Shown: in pieces, positions 35,191 through 45,864 of the stretch
Layout of the letters: each line of letters begins with the position of its first letter
How positions within the stretch are numbered: position 1 is the first letter of the stretch
DNA from: Sphingomonadales bacterium UBA2683
GTDB taxonomy: Bacteria > Pseudomonadota > Alphaproteobacteria > Sphingomonadales > Sphingomonadaceae
Assembly (NCBI GenBank): GCA_002354635.1
Contig: DELZ01000004.1
Location: 660,878-724,877, forward strand
Direction of reading: 5' to 3'
DNA: 64,000 nucleotides
The notes under the pieces: model-generated
What the model was told of the DNA's origin: nothing
Database searches by the model: none
The model's input: only the letters and a program-made list of their open reading frames with translations
Translations under genes and position numbers: made by a program

Positions 35191-37284
35191 CTAGAACGCC
35201 TGTCCCAGCGAGACATAGACCGCGATGCGCGAGTCACCCGGCTGCGGGTTGATCGGCGTACCGACATCGATCCGGATCGGTCCGAAATCGCTGTAATAGC
35301 GGACGCCCAGACCGGCACCATAACGCATGCCGGAGAAATCCGGGGTACTGCTGGTGTAGACATTGCCGCCGTCAATGAACGGCACGATACCCAGATTGCC
35401 GCCGAAAAACCCTGTCTTTACGCGTGCTTCCAGCGAAAATTCGACGAGCGAGCGGCCGCCGACCGGATCATTGTTGGCATCGCGCGGTCCGATGCTCTGA
35501 TAGCCATAGCCGCGGACCGATCCGCCGCCGCCGGCGTATAGCCGACGCGAGGGGGCTATACGGTTGTTGCCGGCCCCGACGATCGCGCCGAAGCGAGCGC
35601 GCCCGGCCAGCACGATCTTGTCCGACACGGGGAAATAGGCGCTGCCGTCAAGCTGGCTGCGGACATAGAAAAAGCTGCCGTTCTGCAAGGACGCTTCCGG
35701 CGCCACGCGGGCCGTCAGCCGGAAGCCGCGGGTCGGATCGAGCAAGTCGTCGCTGGCGTCGAATGTAACCAGTCCGGGCAGCGAGCCGATGAAGAACGTA
35801 TCCCGGCCGGTCGCGCCGGCGGGACCGGTTACATCGGCTTCCCGCGATGCCAGCAGCTCGATACCCGCAGACCAGCTCCAGCGCTTCTGGTAGATCAGGT
35901 TGCTCTGCCGTTCGATATTGGCGGCGATCGAGAAGGTTTGTGCCTTGAACGCCGGACGGTCGACCACGCTCAACGCCACGCGCCCGTTGAGGATATTGTC
36001 GCGGCGCCGGTAATTGTTGCGGCGATAGGCAATGCTGCCCGATTGTTCCTGGGTCGCAAGAACCCCCGTAAACCGGATCAGTCCTTCCGGCGGGAAGAAA
36101 TTCCGGTGCTCCCAACTGACCTCGGCCCGAGCACCTTCCCCGGTACCGTAACCGAGTTCGCCGGCAATGGTACGCAGCGGTGCCGGGGTCGCGTTGACAG
36201 CAATATCTACCTTGTCGGGGTCGTCCGCAACCACCGGATCAACCGAGATGGTCGAAACCAGGCCGGTAGCGATCAGGGCCCGGCGCAAATCTTCCACTTC
36301 CGATGCCTGATACAGATCACCCGGAGCAAAGCGCGCGATCATCTGAACATGATCGGCGTCAAACAGATCGGTTTGTGTCATGACAACCGAGCCGAAAACG
36401 AAGCGACCGCCAGGCGTTACGGGAACCTCCAGATCACCGAGCCGGGCGGCATGGTCGATCTCCAGCTCCGGTTCGCCGGTTTTTGCAAAAGCGTAGCCAT
36501 TCTCGACCATTGCGGTATCGATGCGCCCGATGGCTTCCATGATCCGGTCGCTGTTGATCACAGCGCCAGTCTGCAAGCCAAATGTATCGCGGAATTTTTC
36601 CGGGTCGGGCGGAACCGCATTTTCCAGACCGGGCAAGGCGATCGCATCCAGCTTATATTGCGGACCCGCCTGCACGTCGATGACCACTTCGACGTGCTCC
36701 GCGCCATCGGTCTCGAACCGCGTCTGCACCACGGCGTCATAATAGCCCTCGATTCTCAGCAGCCGTTCGACGAGTTCGGCATCGCTTTGGGCCCGTCTTC
36801 GAATCTGGGCGAAATTGGCGTCATCGCCACGATATTGCTCCAGCACCGACAATATTTCGAATCGCGTGTCAAAAGCCTCTCCGATCGTTTCGGGCAATCC
36901 TTCAAAGCTGATCCGGTAAGCGGTTTCCGCAAGCGCATCGGTTGGCCGAAACTCGTTCAGCGGAGGCTCGTCCGGAAACAGCTGTTCTTCGATCCGGGCC
37001 TGCTGTTCCCGCATGTCCTCTTCGGAGGCCGGAACGGAAGCGGTATCCGCCTCGCTCTCTTCCAGCACCGGGTCGCTCCCGTCGTCGAGATCGGGCCATT
37101 CGACACCAAAATCCGGGAATTCGGTCAGCGGCTGATCCGGGTCGAGCGCTGTTTCGAACTCGGTCTCGTCCTGCGCGGCAGCGATCGACGGGTCCTCCGT
37201 TTGGGCACCGGCCGGCCGGATGAGCGCACCCATCAGCAGAATGACCAGCATGCCAAGGCAGCAACGATATGCGGTTAGAGCCAT
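35191..37284 (-). CDS. tamA: outer membrane assembly factor TamA (BamA/Omp85 family)
   Basis: ATG 37284 (MALTAYRCCLG) is chosen over an upstream frame to 37383; signal peptide to about residue 27. The 697-residue protein has an acidic Glu/Asp-rich leader, POTRA repeats (about residues 95-360), and a C-terminal 16-strand barrel with the GGGGSVRGYGYQSIGP loop, the VRGY motif being the hallmark of Omp85 proteins, and FSLEARV and a terminal Phe. It forms the outer-membrane part of the TAM complex with TamB. Confidence 0.93.
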   Translation of the reverse strand: MALTAYRCCLGMLVILLMGALIRPAGAQTEDPSIAAAQDETEFETALDPDQPLTEFPDFGVEWPDLDDGSDPVLEESEADTASVPASEEDMREQQARIEEQLFPDEPPLNEFRPTDALAETAYRISFEGLPETIGEAFDTRFEILSVLEQYRGDDANFAQIRRRAQSDAELVERLLRIEGYYDAVVQTRFETDGAEHVEVVIDVQAGPQYKLDAIALPGLENAVPPDPEKFRDTFGLQTGAVINSDRIMEAIGRIDTAMVENGYAFAKTGEPELEIDHAARLGDLEVPVTPGGRFVFGSVVMTQTDLFDADHVQMIARFAPGDLYQASEVEDLRRALIATGLVSTISVDPVVADDPDKVDIAVNATPAPLRTIAGELGYGTGEGARAEVSWEHRNFFPPEGLIRFTGVLATQEQSGSIAYRRNNYRRRDNILNGRVALSVVDRPAFKAQTFSIAANIERQSNLIYQKRWSWSAGIELLASREADVTGPAGATGRDTFFIGSLPGLVTFDASDDLLDPTRGFRLTARVAPEASLQNGSFFYVRSQLDGSAYFPVSDKIVLAGRARFGAIVGAGNNRIAPSRRLYAGGGGSVRGYGYQSIGPRDANNDPVGGRSLVEFSLEARVKTGFFGGNLGIVPFIDGGNVYTSSTPDFSGMRYGAGLGVRYYSDFGPIRIDVGTPINPQPGDSRIAVYVSLGQAF

Positions 37285-37502
37285 CGATTCACTCTCTAGC
37301 GGTTGATAAATCGCGATGCCAACGAATAAGAATGCTTTTTCGCCGAACCATATTTTTTGCAGGCTATTCAGACCATAAAGCACGGTATCGCCAATTTCGT
37401 CATCACCTTTAACCGGAGATTAACCAAGTTCTTCCATATTTCCGGCGAAGTCAGGACAGGCAAGCTTGCCTGCCCCACAATCGTTCAACGGGATCGCTGG
37501 AT

Positions 37503-38033
37503 ATGTCGAATATGCGTATGATTTTGCTCGAAGCAGCCTTGGTTGCAGCTGTTTTAACGACCGGATTATCGGTTTCGCAGGTTGCCTATGCGGCGCCGCT
37601 TCCGGCAGCTGCCGAGCCGCAGGCCGATGTGAAAATCGACAGCCTGATCAAGGTCGAGCGGACCGAGCAATCGGAAAATGGCGACAGCGTTACCGCGCTG
37701 GTCGATCCGGCGACCGTCAAGATCATTCCCGGCGACAAGCTGCTGTTCGTCAACCGCTATGAAAATACCGGCAAGAATGACGTGACCGGCTTTGTGCTCA
37801 ACAATCCCGTCCACAAGGCTGTCGCCTTTATCGAAGCCCTGGAAGACTGGGCGCTGGTATCGGTGGACGGCGGGCAGAATTTCGGCAAATTGTCAGCGCT
37901 GACCGTCAAGGATGGCGAACAGCAAAGCCGGCCGGCCGTCGCTGGCGATGTCTCCCATATCCGCTGGGTGCTGCGTTCCCCGATCAAGCCCGGGGCATCC
38001 GGCGAATTGCGTTTTCGCGGAACCGTGAAATAG
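37503..38033 (+). CDS. secreted protein of unknown function
   Basis: A 176-residue exported protein with a signal peptide ending near VAYA (residue 29; ATG 37512 is an alternative start). The mature part has one beta-sandwich-like domain: VIPGDKLLFVNRYENTG-type motif, NNPVHKAVAF, VSVDGGQNFG and a C-terminal FRGTVK. The features resemble DUF11/conserved-repeat domains of surface proteins. It is divergent from tamA and convergent with ycaQ. Confidence 0.7.
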   Translation: MSNMRMILLEAALVAAVLTTGLSVSQVAYAAPLPAAAEPQADVKIDSLIKVERTEQSENGDSVTALVDPATVKIIPGDKLLFVNRYENTGKNDVTGFVLNNPVHKAVAFIEALEDWALVSVDGGQNFGKLSALTVKDGEQQSRPAVAGDVSHIRWVLRSPIKPGASGELRFRGTVK

Positions 38034-38046
38034 CGACGATCCCGAT

Positions 38047-39222
38047 TTAAACGCGGGCACATTCCCAAAGCACATCGCTGACTCCGATCAGACGCGCCAG
38101 ACGCGCGAGTTCCGCGGCCAGTTTCTGATGGCGCCCTTCCGGCCAGGCAACGCCCGGTTCGGGCCAGAATTGCGTGACCCGCACGTGGCCCGCCAAGCGG
38201 TCCGCCTTGATCTCGATCCGGCCGACAAAGCGGTCGCCTTCCAGAATCGGATAGACATAATAGCCCCATTTGCGCTGCGCCGCGGGCACAAACATCTCGT
38301 TGCGGTAGGCAAAGCCGAACAGCGCGGCCAGACGGTTGCGGTCGCGCACCACGGGATCGAACGGATTGATGATCCTCAGGCGGGACGTCGGCGCCGTGAC
38401 ACCGGCCAGACGGGCCTCGATATCGGGAGGTGCCTGCGCCTCGCGCCAGGTTCCGTCGCGCGTTTGCAGCGCAACGGGAACCAGCCCCTCTGCCCCCTGT
38501 GACCAGGCTTTCACCTCCTTCGCATCGGCTGCGCCCCAGAAGCGCTGGATTTCGCCAAGGGTCCCGAATGCAAGGCGATCGAGCGCATTGCGGCACAGCC
38601 AGTCGATCTGGGCCGCGTCGTCGTGCAGTGGTTCACGATGGTGCGCCGGGATGACCCGTTCGGCAAGATCGTAGAATTTGGCAAAATTTTCGCGATGGGA
38701 GGTTGCCAGGTCACCGGCATACCAGAGCTGGTCGAGCACCCGCTTGTGCGGCGGGCGGTCCCACATCTGTTTCGTGCCCTCGACCCTGGTGTCGAAGGCA
38801 TGGGTGGACAACGGGCCTTCCGCCGCGATCCGGGATAATATCTGTCGGGCATCGACCTGCCGCAACGCTTTCTGAAAGGAGGCATGACCCGCGACCTTTT
38901 CGCCCAGCCGCCGGAACTGGCGCTGCCACATCGGGTAATATTCCATCGGCAGGATCGAGGCATCATGGGTGAAATGCTCGAACACCGCCCGCTCCTCGCC
39001 CAGCAGCCGGTCCAGCATCGGTTCGCGGTAATTCTGGTTCCGGCTCCACAGGATATGGTGATGGGCGCGGGTGACGTTCTGGATCGTGTCGAGCTGGACA
39101 AAACCCAGACGGCGGATGGTGTCGGGCAGATCCAGCGGACCGGTCGGCGCAGCGGCGAGCCCCTGCGCCCCGAGCCAGAGCCAGCGCGCCTGCCGGTTGC
39201 CGATCCGCAGCGCCGCTGTCAT
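38047..39222 (-). CDS. ycaQ: YcaQ-type DNA glycosylase (winged-helix, AlkZ-like family)
   Basis: A 391-residue protein of the DUF1006/HTH_42 family. The catalytic QxD motif is visible as Gln43 and Asp45 in FVQLDTIQ, followed by HHHILWSRNQNY. Members such as Streptomyces AlkZ and E. coli YcaQ unhook interstrand DNA crosslinks and remove alkylated bases. The start overlaps the stop of the EamA transporter gene by one base, so the two are translated from one message. Confidence 0.9.
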   Translation of the reverse strand: MTAALRIGNRQARWLWLGAQGLAAAPTGPLDLPDTIRRLGFVQLDTIQNVTRAHHHILWSRNQNYREPMLDRLLGEERAVFEHFTHDASILPMEYYPMWQRQFRRLGEKVAGHASFQKALRQVDARQILSRIAAEGPLSTHAFDTRVEGTKQMWDRPPHKRVLDQLWYAGDLATSHRENFAKFYDLAERVIPAHHREPLHDDAAQIDWLCRNALDRLAFGTLGEIQRFWGAADAKEVKAWSQGAEGLVPVALQTRDGTWREAQAPPDIEARLAGVTAPTSRLRIINPFDPVVRDRNRLAALFGFAYRNEMFVPAAQRKWGYYVYPILEGDRFVGRIEIKADRLAGHVRVTQFWPEPGVAWPEGRHQKLAAELARLARLIGVSDVLWECARV

Positions 39223-40145
39223 CAGACCGCGGTGGTTTCGATATGCGCGACCTTGCGGTCGCGGCGCGTCGCAAGGACACAGCCGGCGACGATCAGCACG
39301 GTGCCGGCAACGGTAGCCAGCGTGATCGGTTCGCGGAAGAACAGCCAGCCGAAGATCGCCGCCCAGATGAAGGCGCTATATTCCAGGTTGATCAGGTTCT
39401 TCGCCTCCGCCCGCCGATAGCCCCAGGCGATGAACACCGCAGCGATGATCGACAGGATCGCGCCGGCCCCGATATAGGGCAGATCGGCCGTATCCGGCAT
39501 GACGGCAAAAAACGGAGCAAGCAGCAGAAAGGCGGACCCGACGATCAGATTTTGCGAAAAGCTGATCTCGATCGGGCCAGCGAGCAGCGCCTGTTGCCGC
39601 TGGATCACCAGATTGCCGGCATAGAGCACCGCCGACAGCAGGATCGCACCGATGCCGAGCAGCGCCGCTTCATCATAGTCCCCCGTGGCGCGCCCGCCAG
39701 CGATCACCAGCACGCCGCTGAAGCCGAGCACGGAGGCGTAGATGGCATAGCGGTGGATCGTCTCCCCGAGAAACACGGCAGCCAGATAGAGCGCGATGAT
39801 CGGGGCGATGAACGACAGGGCAATGGCTTCGGCCAGCGGCACCCGCGCCAGACCCCAGAAGAACAGATAGGACATGAAGATGACGATGATGCCGCGCTGC
39901 AGATGCACCTTGCGCGCGGCCCGGCCCGGCATTTTCGGACGCCGGGCAAAGAAGATCACCGAAACGATGGCGAGCGAGGCGAGGACCCGCCAGAGGATCG
40001 CGTTATAGGCGCCCATGTTGATCGCCAGGGTCTTCATCACGACATCCATCGAGGCGAAGGCAAGCAGGCCGAAAAGCACCGACCCGACCGGCAGCAGGGA
40101 GAGGTTTTCATCCGTGTTTCGAGACGCCGGTTCCAGGTCAGGCAT
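39222..40145 (-). CDS. EamA/DMT family transporter
   Basis: A 307-residue protein with ten predicted transmembrane helices in two repeats of five, typical of the drug/metabolite transporter superfamily (EamA). It may export amino acids, nucleotides or other metabolites; the substrate cannot be read from the sequence. It sits upstream of ycaQ with a one-base overlap and 118 bases downstream of an acyl-CoA dehydrogenase gene. Confidence 0.85.
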   Translation of the reverse strand: MPDLEPASRNTDENLSLLPVGSVLFGLLAFASMDVVMKTLAINMGAYNAILWRVLASLAIVSVIFFARRPKMPGRAARKVHLQRGIIVIFMSYLFFWGLARVPLAEAIALSFIAPIIALYLAAVFLGETIHRYAIYASVLGFSGVLVIAGGRATGDYDEAALLGIGAILLSAVLYAGNLVIQRQQALLAGPIEISFSQNLIVGSAFLLLAPFFAVMPDTADLPYIGAGAILSIIAAVFIAWGYRRAEAKNLINLEYSAFIWAAIFGWLFFREPITLATVAGTVLIVAGCVLATRRDRKVAHIETTAV

Positions 40146-40263
40146 ATCTTATTCCATCAGCCAAATATAACCGCCAGTTTAACCGGTTTTGCGGTTGTCA
40201 CGGCACGTATAGATTGTTCAGTCGCACCGCTTATGCGCCGGCAACCGGAAATGGCAAGCGCGA

Positions 40264-41406
40264 TCAGAGGCCCATTTGCCGTACCGCGAGATCGCGCATG
40301 ATTTCCTCCGACCCGCCGCCGATCGCCATCACCTTGACCTCGCGATAGAAACGTTCGACCGGATTGCCGCGCAGATAGCCGGCACCGCCGAGAATCTGCA
40401 TCGCCTCGCTGGCGCAAAATTCGAGATCCTTGGTGGCGCTGAACTTGGCCTTGCAGATTTGCGCGACCGGCATCTCGCCCTGGTCCGCCAGCCAGCAGAT
40501 CTGGTTCAGCCAGCCATCGAGCCGGTCGACGCGGGCCGACATGTCGGCGATCTTGTGGCGGATCACCTGATGCCTGATCAGCGGCTTGCCAAAGGTCTCG
40601 CGCTGCTGGGCATAATCAATCGCATATTCGAGCAGCACCCGCATCATGCCGAGGCTCTGCGCGACCATGCCGAGCCGTTCGTGGTTGAAATTGTGCATGA
40701 TCTGGATGAAGCCGCGCCCCTCTTCGCCAAGCATGTTCTCGGCCGGGACACGGACCTCGTCGAAATAGAGCGAGGCCTGATCCGACGCCCACCAGCCCAT
40801 TTTCTTGTCGAGCGCGGCGCGCGAGAAACCCTCGGCATCCTTCTCGACCAGAAACAGCGAAATGCCGTGCAGCCCTTCGCCGCCGGTGCGCGCGCCGATG
40901 ACATAATAGTCGGCGGTCATGCCGCCGGTGATGAAGGTCTTGGCGCCGTTGATCACCCAGTGGTTGCCGTCCTGTCTGGCCGTGGTCTGCATATTGGCGA
41001 CATCCGACCCGCCACCCGGCTCGGTGATGCCGAGGCTGGAGCCCTTGTTGCCGAGCACGATATCCTTGAGAATGCGGTCCTTGATGTCTTCGGACGCCAG
41101 CTTGTGGATCGGGCCGATCGAGATCGAGCGGCCGCCGAGCGCCGCCAACGTCCCGCCATTATGCGCCCGGGCCGCTTCCTCGCCCCAGGCCGCGCGCATG
41201 AAGATATCATCCATGCCGAGGCCGCCATATTTTTCGTCGACGCCAAAGCCCCAGACGCCGAGCGCGCCGACCTTCTGGTGCATCTCCCACGGGATTTCTC
41301 CCGCTTCATCCCATTCATTGGCGTGGGGCTGCAATTCGGTTTCGGCGAAGCGGCGGCAGGTAGCGCGAAATTCGCGGCGCTCGTCATTGTCAAACGGTCG
41401 AAGCAT
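40264..41406 (-). CDS. acyl-CoA dehydrogenase
   Basis: A 380-residue FAD enzyme performing the first step of beta-oxidation. The FAD/substrate motif ITEPGGGSDVANMQT and the C-terminal GGSEEIM with the likely base Glu are visible, as is the QILGGAGYLRGNPVERFYR stretch. Length is standard for the family. It is the last of a three-gene operon (dehydrogenase at 41872, thioesterase at 41436) on the minus strand, which may process aldehydes, acyl-CoAs and thioesters of one substrate. Confidence 0.92.
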   Translation of the reverse strand: MLRPFDNDERREFRATCRRFAETELQPHANEWDEAGEIPWEMHQKVGALGVWGFGVDEKYGGLGMDDIFMRAAWGEEAARAHNGGTLAALGGRSISIGPIHKLASEDIKDRILKDIVLGNKGSSLGITEPGGGSDVANMQTTARQDGNHWVINGAKTFITGGMTADYYVIGARTGGEGLHGISLFLVEKDAEGFSRAALDKKMGWWASDQASLYFDEVRVPAENMLGEEGRGFIQIMHNFNHERLGMVAQSLGMMRVLLEYAIDYAQQRETFGKPLIRHQVIRHKIADMSARVDRLDGWLNQICWLADQGEMPVAQICKAKFSATKDLEFCASEAMQILGGAGYLRGNPVERFYREVKVMAIGGGSEEIMRDLAVRQMGL

Positions 41407-41435
41407 ATCTCTCTCCCAAGAGTTTAATCAGTTGA

Positions 41436-41885
41436 TTAAAGCTGTATCGCTTCCAGCGCGGAACGCAAGGGGGCGGGCAGAGAAACCGGACGACGGGTTG
41501 CGCGGTCGACATAGACATGGGTGAAGCTGCCTGCGGCGGAAGCGACGACTTCCTCGCCGCGGAACAGGCCGACGCCATAGGTAACGCTGCTGTTGCCGAG
41601 CCGGTCGACGCGGATCCGCGCCATGACTTCATCGGGAAAGGCGATCGGGGCAAAATAGTCGCAGCTGGTGTTGACGACCAGGCCGATGGTGTCGCCGCCG
41701 GTGATATCGAGCGCGCCCTGCTCCACCAGATAGCGGTTCACCGCTGTATCGAACCAGAAATAATAGATGGCGTTATTGACATGGCCATAGGGGTCATTGT
41801 CGTTCCAGCGGGTGGTGATCGCGGAGCCGGCGCGGTAATCGGCCCGGACTGGCGGTGCCGCCCTCTCGGCCTTACCAGGCGGCAT
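41436..41885 (-). CDS. acyl-CoA thioesterase, 4-hydroxybenzoyl-CoA thioesterase family
   Basis: A 149-residue hotdog-fold protein with the RWNDNDPYGHVNNAIYYFWFD motif of the YbgC/4HBT group (given in two parts of the same stretch), in which the first Asp is catalytic. It hydrolyses short or aromatic acyl-CoA thioesters. The gene overlaps the end of the upstream dehydrogenase by 14 bases and precedes the acyl-CoA dehydrogenase by 29, indicating one operon. Confidence 0.85.
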   Translation of the reverse strand: MPPGKAERAAPPVRADYRAGSAITTRWNDNDPYGHVNNAIYYFWFDTAVNRYLVEQGALDITGGDTIGLVVNTSCDYFAPIAFPDEVMARIRVDRLGNSSVTYGVGLFRGEEVVASAAGSFTHVYVDRATRRPVSLPAPLRSALEAIQL

Positions 41886-43032
41886 CGTAGATCTTCTGTG
41901 CGTCGGCCTGTGTCAGTTCCCTGGGATTGTTCATCAGCAGGCGTGTCTGCAGCATTGCGGCTTCCGCCAGTTCGGTGGTCGCATCCTGCTTGATGCCGAT
42001 CTCGCGCAGCTTGCGGGGCGCCTTCACCCTGACCGCAAGCGATTCCAGATAATCGATAAACTGCTGGGCGCGGGCTTCATTGCTGTTCTCGCTGCCGCGG
42101 GGCACATCCAGCGCATCGGCCAGCTGGGCATAGAGCGGGGCTGCGGCCTCGAGATTGAACTGCATCACAAAGGGCATGACCAGCGCGTTGGAGAGGCCGT
42201 GCGGGACATGATAGATGCCGCCGAGCGGATAGGCGAGCGCGTGGATCGCGCCGACGGGTGAATTGGCAAAGGCCTGACCGGCGAGCATCGAGCCGCGCAG
42301 CATCGCTTCGCGCGCTTCCATATTGCGGCCATCCATGCAGGCGGTTTCGATATGGGCGGTGAGCAGCTTCAGCGCCTCGATTGCCAGCATGTCGGAAACC
42401 GGGTTTTTGGCATGGCGACCGGTAAAGGCCTCGATCGCGTGGACCATCGCATCGATGCCGGTGGCGGCGGTGACGTCGGCGGGCAGCCCGAGGGTCAGCG
42501 CCGGGTCAAGCAGCGCGACATCGGCGAACAGATAGGGCGAGACGATCCCGGCCTTGGTGGTTTTCCCGGTGGTCAGGATCGCAATGGCGGTGACTTCCGA
42601 CCCGGTACCGGAGGTGGTCGGGATCAATATGGTCGGCAGGCCCTTTCGTTCGAGCGTGCCGACACCGTAAACGTCGGCAAGCGGCTGTGCGCCGTCGACC
42701 GCAAGCGCCGCGACCACCTTGGCGGTGTCGAGCGAGCTGCCCCCGCCCAGTCCGATGACGATATCCACGCCCCCTGCTTTTGCCACTTCGATCGCCTGCA
42801 GCACGATAGTCTCCGGCGGGTCCGCAATCACCGAATCGAATATGACGCTATCGAGACCGGCTTCCCGCAAGGTCTGTTCGACCGGCGCGATCAGGCCGGC
42901 AGCGACAATGCCCCTGTCGGTGACGATCATTGGCCTGGATGCGCGCAAGGCGGCGATCTGTTCGGGCAGTCGGGCGAGGCAGCCCTCGCCGAAATGGAGC
43001 ACCGGGACGGTCTGGAATATATAGTTTTTCAT
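41872..43032 (-). CDS. iron-containing alcohol dehydrogenase
   Basis: A 386-residue enzyme from ATG 43032 (MKNYIFQTVPVL); a longer frame lacks a ribosome site. The group III ADH motifs GGGSSLDTAK, TSGTGSEVTA and the His ligands in the HALAYPLGGIYHVPHG stretch are visible. It oxidises alcohols or reduces aldehydes with NAD(P). It leads an operon with thioesterase and acyl-CoA dehydrogenase. The receptor gene upstream is separated by a terminator at 43069-43094. Confidence 0.9.
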   Translation of the reverse strand: MKNYIFQTVPVLHFGEGCLARLPEQIAALRASRPMIVTDRGIVAAGLIAPVEQTLREAGLDSVIFDSVIADPPETIVLQAIEVAKAGGVDIVIGLGGGSSLDTAKVVAALAVDGAQPLADVYGVGTLERKGLPTILIPTTSGTGSEVTAIAILTTGKTTKAGIVSPYLFADVALLDPALTLGLPADVTAATGIDAMVHAIEAFTGRHAKNPVSDMLAIEALKLLTAHIETACMDGRNMEAREAMLRGSMLAGQAFANSPVGAIHALAYPLGGIYHVPHGLSNALVMPFVMQFNLEAAAPLYAQLADALDVPRGSENSNEARAQQFIDYLESLAVRVKAPRKLREIGIKQDATTELAEAAMLQTRLLMNNPRELTQADAQKIYDAAW

Positions 43033-43068
43033 CCGCCGGTCTTTGCACCAATGGCTTCGCCGCGCAAT

Positions 43069-43094
43069 AAAAAGGGGCCGGAAAATCCGGCCCC
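43069..43094 (-). terminator. rho-independent terminator after the TonB-dependent receptor
   Basis: On the minus strand the hairpin ggggccgg-atttt-ccggcccc (perfect 8-base stem) is followed by TTTTTA. It is 43 bases after the receptor's stop and before the alcohol dehydrogenase, so the two genes are in separate transcription units. Confidence 0.8.
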
Positions 43095-43136
43095 TGATTG
43101 TCCGGTGACCAGCGGCCACCCGATTTTTGTGCGAGA

Positions 43137-45643
43137 CTAGAACTTGCCGCGAAGGGTCAGTCCGTAGCTGCGAGGCTCCTGAATGAAAGCCGAACGCGAA
43201 CCGGAACGCAGCACCGTGTTGAAGGTCACGCCGCGCGTCACTTCGTTGGTGAGGTTGGTCACGAAGGCTTCAATTCCCCAAGTGTCTTCCTGACTACCGA
43301 TACCGGCGCGCAGGTTGATCTTGATATTGCCATCCTGCGTGTCGAACGGAACCGGAATGTTCGCCGCCAGATTGGCAGGATCAATTGCCTGGGTTGACGT
43401 CCGACGATCGCTTTCAAAACGCATCTGGGCATTGAGGAAGTATTTCAGGTTGTTACCAATGTCATTGGTGTAGGTAGCACCTGCAATACCCACGATATCC
43501 GGCGCGTTGGTCAGCGAATTGCCACAGAGAGCGACAACGTTCGCAGCGGTCTGGGTACCGGCGCAATCATTGGGATAATTGGCGTCGGTGATCGTCAGAG
43601 CACCATTGAACGTGAAATGGTCGCTTGGACGGATCGTGGTTTCAATTTCAACACCCTGGGTTTCCGCCTTGGGAACGTTGAAGGTCTGGAACTGCGCACC
43701 GGTGAATTCCAGAACCTGGAAGTTCGTGAATTCCTCACGGAATGCAGCAAGGTTCAACGTCACCGCATTGTCCAGGAACTTGGCTTTCAGACCAATTTCA
43801 TAGGCATCGACTTCTTCCGAGGCAAAACGCGGGTCCGCGCCGCCGGCAGCAGCCGTCGAGTCAAGGTTGAAGCCACCCGATTTGTATCCGTGGGTGAAGC
43901 TCGCATAGATGTTGATCGGATCGGCAAAGGCATAAGCCACCTTGCCGGTGTAGATCAGTTCGTTATCCTTGAACTTGCTGTTGAACGTGCGTGGCAGCGG
44001 AAATGCGACTGCCTGCGGCAAATCGGCCGGCGCGGTAAACGCAAAACAACCGGTTCCGAAGACATTCGGGATCAGCGCAGCCGGAACAGCGCCAGCACCG
44101 ATTGATGCCAGGATCGCCGGGCAGATGGCGTTGGTATTGTTGCCCTGGGCGAACGAACCGTCCTTGCTTTCGTCGGAGTAACGCAGACCCAAGGTGAATT
44201 CGAGGCCGTCGGTCACTTCCAGTGTATTATGCGTGAAAAGCGACCAGCTCTTGCTGCTCTGCGCATAAAGATTGGTGTTGGTCGTTCCGGCCGGATCCAC
44301 ACCGCCCGACAGAATCGTCAGCGGGTTGGGGCCGAAGGCGCCACCGGTCGGGCCGAAGAACAAGGCACCGATCAGTTCGCCATAGTCCTGGCCGAGCGAG
44401 AAGCTCACCGACTGGTTGATATCCTCGTCCGAATAATAGCCGCCGACGAGCCAGTTCAGGGCGCCGCCGAATGCTTCACCCTGGATCCGCAATTCATGGG
44501 TCATGGTTTCGATCGACGTCCGGTTGGCGTCGACATTGAAAACGTCAAGGCCCGAGAAATCGGAGTCATAGGCTTCGAGGGCATCATATTCGCGATAGGA
44601 ACCGATGTAGATCAGATCGGCGCTGTCACCCAAAGGCACTTCGACTTCGCCGGTGATGCCCCACTGATCAAAAGTGGTCTGCGGAGCAAAATTGGCGGTA
44701 GCCGTGCGGCTGTCGGCAGCGCGTTCGGCGGTGGTCGTATCGAACGGGTTCACCGCGACAGGCGAACCGGCCATGCCGCCGCGGGCACCGAGGCCGACGG
44801 CTGCAAACAGGCCGAAGGTTTCAACCGGCGATTGCAGCACTTCGAGGGCTGCGCAGCAACCGGCCTTGCTCTTCGCATAGTCGGCGATCAGACGTCCGCT
44901 GATTCCGCTATCGGTTTCGAAACCGAGCTGGGCACGAACGAGATACTGGTCGGTGCCGTTTGATTCACCGACCTTGGTGCCGGTGCGGTCGATAACCGTC
45001 ACATAGCCATCACGTTCCCGGTAGGCACCGGTTACGCGCAGGGCCAGATGTCCTGTACGATCGGCACGTTGACGGCGCCCTGGACGCTGACAAGATCGCG
45101 ATTGCCGTATGTGGCGTTGGCGAAACCGCCAAATTCGTTCAGATCAGGCCGGACGTTGGTGATGTTCAAGGCACCGGCAGAGGTATTGCGACCGAACAGT
45201 GTGCCCTGTGGGCCGCGCAACACTTCGACGCGTTCTACGTCGACAAATTCGGAAAGCGCAACGCCCGGACGGGACTGATAGGCGCCGTCGATGAAGATAC
45301 CGACAGCCGATTCAAAACCGATATTGTTGGAGGTCGTACCGACACCGCGAATCCGCAGCACCACCGAACCCGACGCCAGCTGGGCGTTGGAGGTCGAGAA
45401 GCTGGAGGACACGTTGGTAATCTGGCCAACGTTGACAACACCCTGGCGTTCGAGCTGGACGGGGCTGACCGCGGTCACAGCCAACGGAATGTCCTGAACG
45501 TCCTGCGCACGGCGGGTTGCGGTCACGATGATGACATTATCATCGAAGGTTTCGGCTTCCTGCTCGGCATCCTGCGCAAAAGCGGGGGTGGTCATGGCAG
45601 TGGTACAAAGCGCCGCCATGAGAATTTTTTGGATGGTTTTCAT
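43137..45643 (-). pseudogene. TonB-dependent receptor, frameshifted
   Basis: The N-terminal part (45643 down to 45032) has a signal peptide, the box/plug start DDNVIIVTATRR, and the plug motif VEVLRGPQGTLFGRNTSAG. It stops at a premature TGA after VPIVQDIW. The second part (to 43137) continues in the other frame with LALRVTGAYRERDGYVT, a 22-strand barrel and a final Phe in RGKF. Near 45045-45060 a single base appears lost; with it the receptor would have about 835 residues. Such receptors import siderophores, cobalamin or glycans. Sequencing error is possible. Confidence 0.8.
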
Positions 45644-45864
45644 TGATATTCTCCCGTTGAATTGGCTGTCGTCAGCGCCATTTTCCTGGGGGGATGGCTT
45701 GTTTTTCCGACAGCTGCGGTTGCGTCCGTCGATTAATTAAGTCATTAAATCAAGCGGAGAGGGGCAGATACGAGCCGATTCCCGAACGAATGTTGCAAAA
45801 ATGTGACATATTTCGCGGGCAGAAAACGCAGTTATCGGCGCGCTCGATCTGGGGAGGTGCAAAA

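Noticed and set aside
43137..45002. Treating the barrel half of the receptor as a separate gene starting at 45002
   Set aside because: The start falls in the middle of the conserved receptor sequence; upstream codons in the same frame continue the homology to the shift point.
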